NCBI RefSeq assembly: GCF_030733205.1
Contig: NZ_JASHJL010000005.1
Location: 62,001-126,000 of the forward strand
Direction: 5' to 3'
DNA: 64,000 bases
From: Mameliella sp. MMSF_3455
GTDB lineage: Bacteria; Pseudomonadota; Alphaproteobacteria; Rhodobacterales; Rhodobacteraceae
Shown here: positions 63,524 to 64,000 of the stretch, one piece after another
Numbering within the stretch: the stretch's first letter is position 1
Layout of the letters: every line of letters starts with the position of its first letter
Position numbers and translations under genes: made by a program
Notes under the pieces: model-generated
Database searches by the model: none
What the model was told of the DNA's origin: nothing
The model's input: only the letters and a program-made list of their open reading frames with translations

Positions 63524-64000
63524 ATGAGCCGCATCGACGACCTTCCCCCCTTGCGCGAGGTGATCGCGCAGCACCAGCTTTCGGCGCGCAAATCGCTGGG
63601 GCAGAACTTTCTGTTGGACCTGAACCTGACGGCGCGGATCGCCCGGGTTGCGGGCGACCTGAGCGAAACCGACGTTCTGGAGGTTGGCCCCGGCCCCGGC
63701 GGGTTGACCCGCGGGCTGCTGGCCGAGGGCGCGCGCAAGGTGCTGGCGGTGGAAAAGGACGCGCGCTGTCTGCCCGTTCTGGAAGAGATCGCCGCGGCCT
63801 ATCCCGACCGATTGGAGGTGATCGAGGGCGACGCGCTGGAGATCGACCCCGCAACGCATCTGGCCGCGCCCTACGCGATTTGCGCCAACCTGCCCTACAA
63901 CGTCGGTACGGAACTCCTGGTGCGCTGGCTGACCCCCCGTGACTGGCCGCCGGCCTGGAAATCGCTGACGCTGATGTTCCAGAAGGAAGTCGCCGAACGC
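63524..64000 (+). CDS. rsmA: 16S rRNA (adenine1518/1519-N6)-dimethyltransferase, partial
   Basis: 159 residues visible; the C-terminus is beyond the right edge. [20 protein letters not shown] near residue 26 and [14 protein letters not shown] near 54 bind SAM, and [18 protein letters not shown] near 122 contains the catalytic NLPY. The enzyme dimethylates two adenines in helix 45 of 16S rRNA late in ribosome assembly. The start codon follows the copy E repeat. Confidence 0.95.
   Translation, partial: MSRIDDLPPLREVIAQHQLSARKSLGQNFLLDLNLTARIARVAGDLSETDVLEVGPGPGGLTRGLLAEGARKVLAVEKDARCLPVLEEIAAAYPDRLEVIEGDALEIDPATHLAAPYAICANLPYNVGTELLVRWLTPRDWPPAWKSLTLMFQKEVAER

Noticed and set aside
1-64000. 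CRISPR array or insertion sequences
   Set aside because: No regularly spaced direct repeats, transposase frames or terminal inverted repeats were found on reading both strands.

Overview
The window is GC-rich chromosomal DNA from an alphaproteobacterium of the family Rhodobacteraceae, most likely the marine Roseobacter group. The evidence is a complete gene transfer agent (GTA) cluster in the Rhodobacter capsulatus order, a pyruvate dehydrogenase operon with a lipoyl domain on E1-beta, a leucine-degradation operon, and several copies of a dispersed hairpin-plus-GTATTT intergenic repeat that I associate with this family. Species cannot be set from the sequence alone. No rRNA, tRNA, IS element or CRISPR array was seen.

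Layout, left to right. 1-4988 (minus): leucine/isovalerate catabolism: ivd, two small membrane/secreted proteins, an acyl-CoA synthetase and the start of the methylcrotonyl-CoA carboxylase beta gene, with a palindromic operator candidate upstream of ivd. 5132-10309: a fused membrane/spermidine-synthase-like protein, a DegT-type aminotransferase, a DUF2798 membrane protein, an MmgE/PrpD protein and a phosphoglycolate phosphatase. 10421-14301: glmU-glmS (UDP-GlcNAc synthesis) with an AlkD-like DNA repair gene translationally coupled to glmS. 14298-22037: a lipoprotein, moaA, anmK, tyrS, a periplasmic ClpP-like protein, a GNAT protein and a DUF3179 protein. 22034-27670: two cyclophilins, pgk, two paralogous alpha/beta-hydrolase lipoproteins and an OxyR-like regulator lacking the peroxidatic cysteine. 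27790-33135: small proteins, ftsB, then pdhA-VOC-pdhB-small ORF-pdhC. 33235-34455: cysE and a DksA/TraR zinc-finger gene that looks frameshifted.

34362-48927 (minus) is a full GTA structural cluster, genes g1 to g15 (small and large terminase, portal, protease, capsid, adaptors, tail, NlpC/P60 peptidase, large tail-fibre/hub protein) plus a trailing small gene. Its leader holds a promoter candidate, an intrinsic-terminator hairpin before g1, and a CtrA-like site upstream. All GTA genes read open, so the particle is probably functional.

49193-54711 (mostly plus): an aminotransferase, a TfoX-C domain protein, ndk (minus), an ABC-F ATPase, a MarC protein and a retropepsin-like membrane protease. 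54719-56769 (minus): holC and pepA. 56905-64000 (plus): an outer-membrane biogenesis operon lptF-lptG-lptD-surA-pdxA-rsmA, nearly all with overlapping start/stop codons, cut by the right edge in rsmA.
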